Origin: Acidimicrobiaceae bacterium
GTDB lineage: Bacteria; Actinomycetota; Acidimicrobiia; Acidimicrobiales; MedAcidi-G1
Direction of reading: 5' to 3'
Assembly: GCA_002713545.1 (NCBI GenBank)
Contig: PATJ01000013.1
Coordinates: 16,161 to 31,389 of the forward strand
Length of the DNA stretch: 15,229 bases
A program made the position numbers and the translations under genes. Each line of letters begins with the position of its first letter. The stretch's first letter is position 1. Shown piece after piece: positions 15,227 through 15,229 of this stretch. The notes beneath the pieces were generated by a model, which saw only the letters and a program-made list of their open reading frames with translations, was not told where the DNA came from and searched no databases.

Positions 15227-15229
15227 TAT

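Noticed and set aside
1..15229. tRNA, rRNA, CRISPR arrays, insertion sequences, phage genes
   Set aside because: I looked for these and saw no repeats, transposase motifs or RNA gene signatures; nearly all DNA is accounted for by metabolic genes.

Overview
This window is gene-dense bacterial DNA of moderate to low GC (judged by eye, not counted). It has no RNA genes, insertion sequences or CRISPR arrays that I can see, and no gene-free stretch over about 105 bases. The enzyme mix is P450, ATP-dependent hydantoinase/oxoprolinase, four short-chain dehydrogenases, a mycobacterial-style thiolase, an ACAD10/11-like acyl-CoA dehydrogenase, a DmdA-like demethylase and a UGSC selenoprotein. This fits a free-living, probably marine, heterotroph that lives on small organic molecules. 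An acidimicrobial actinobacterium or a SAR202-like lineage are the first candidates, but the lineage is inferred from gene content only.

Left block (1-4480, minus strand, transcribed right to left): cytochrome P450, a glucose/3-oxoacyl-reductase-type SDR, HyuA and the start of HyuB, which runs off the left edge. Short gaps and a 4-base ATGA overlap suggest one operon, oxidising a substrate and then hydrolysing or carboxylating it with ATP.

Middle block (4586-10721, plus strand): a BetA-like GMC flavoprotein, a DmdA-like tetrahydrofolate-dependent demethylase family protein, a conserved protein with an N-terminal GWGDGLPLVPPT motif, a UGSC selenoprotein, an SDR and a PhyH-type iron/2-oxoglutarate dioxygenase. 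The selenoprotein is the highlight. Its reading frame crosses an in-frame TGA at 8775-8777 that creates the motif U-G-S-C, and a perfect 7-bp hairpin with a GUG loop follows 12 bases later, as expected of a bacterial SECIS element. A conventional gene caller would split it into a 97-codon piece and a 69-codon TTG-start piece. The genes are tightly packed (4-base overlap, 1-base gap, clear Shine-Dalgarno sequences). There is a possible second promoter at 7351-7381, so the last four genes may also form their own transcript.

Right block (10739-15226, minus strand): a MFE-2-like hydroxyacyl-CoA dehydrogenase SDR, an acyl-CoA dehydrogenase, a thiolase and a zinc-type alcohol dehydrogenase, almost without gaps and converging on the middle block. 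This looks like a beta-oxidation module for a non-standard acyl-CoA, such as a branched, steroid-side-chain or other bulky acyl group.

Taken together, I infer a catabolic island for methylated or otherwise decorated small molecules. Flavin, P450 and dioxygenase oxidation, folate-dependent demethylation and a selenium redox step would feed CoA-linked beta-oxidation. The substrate is not revealed by the sequence.
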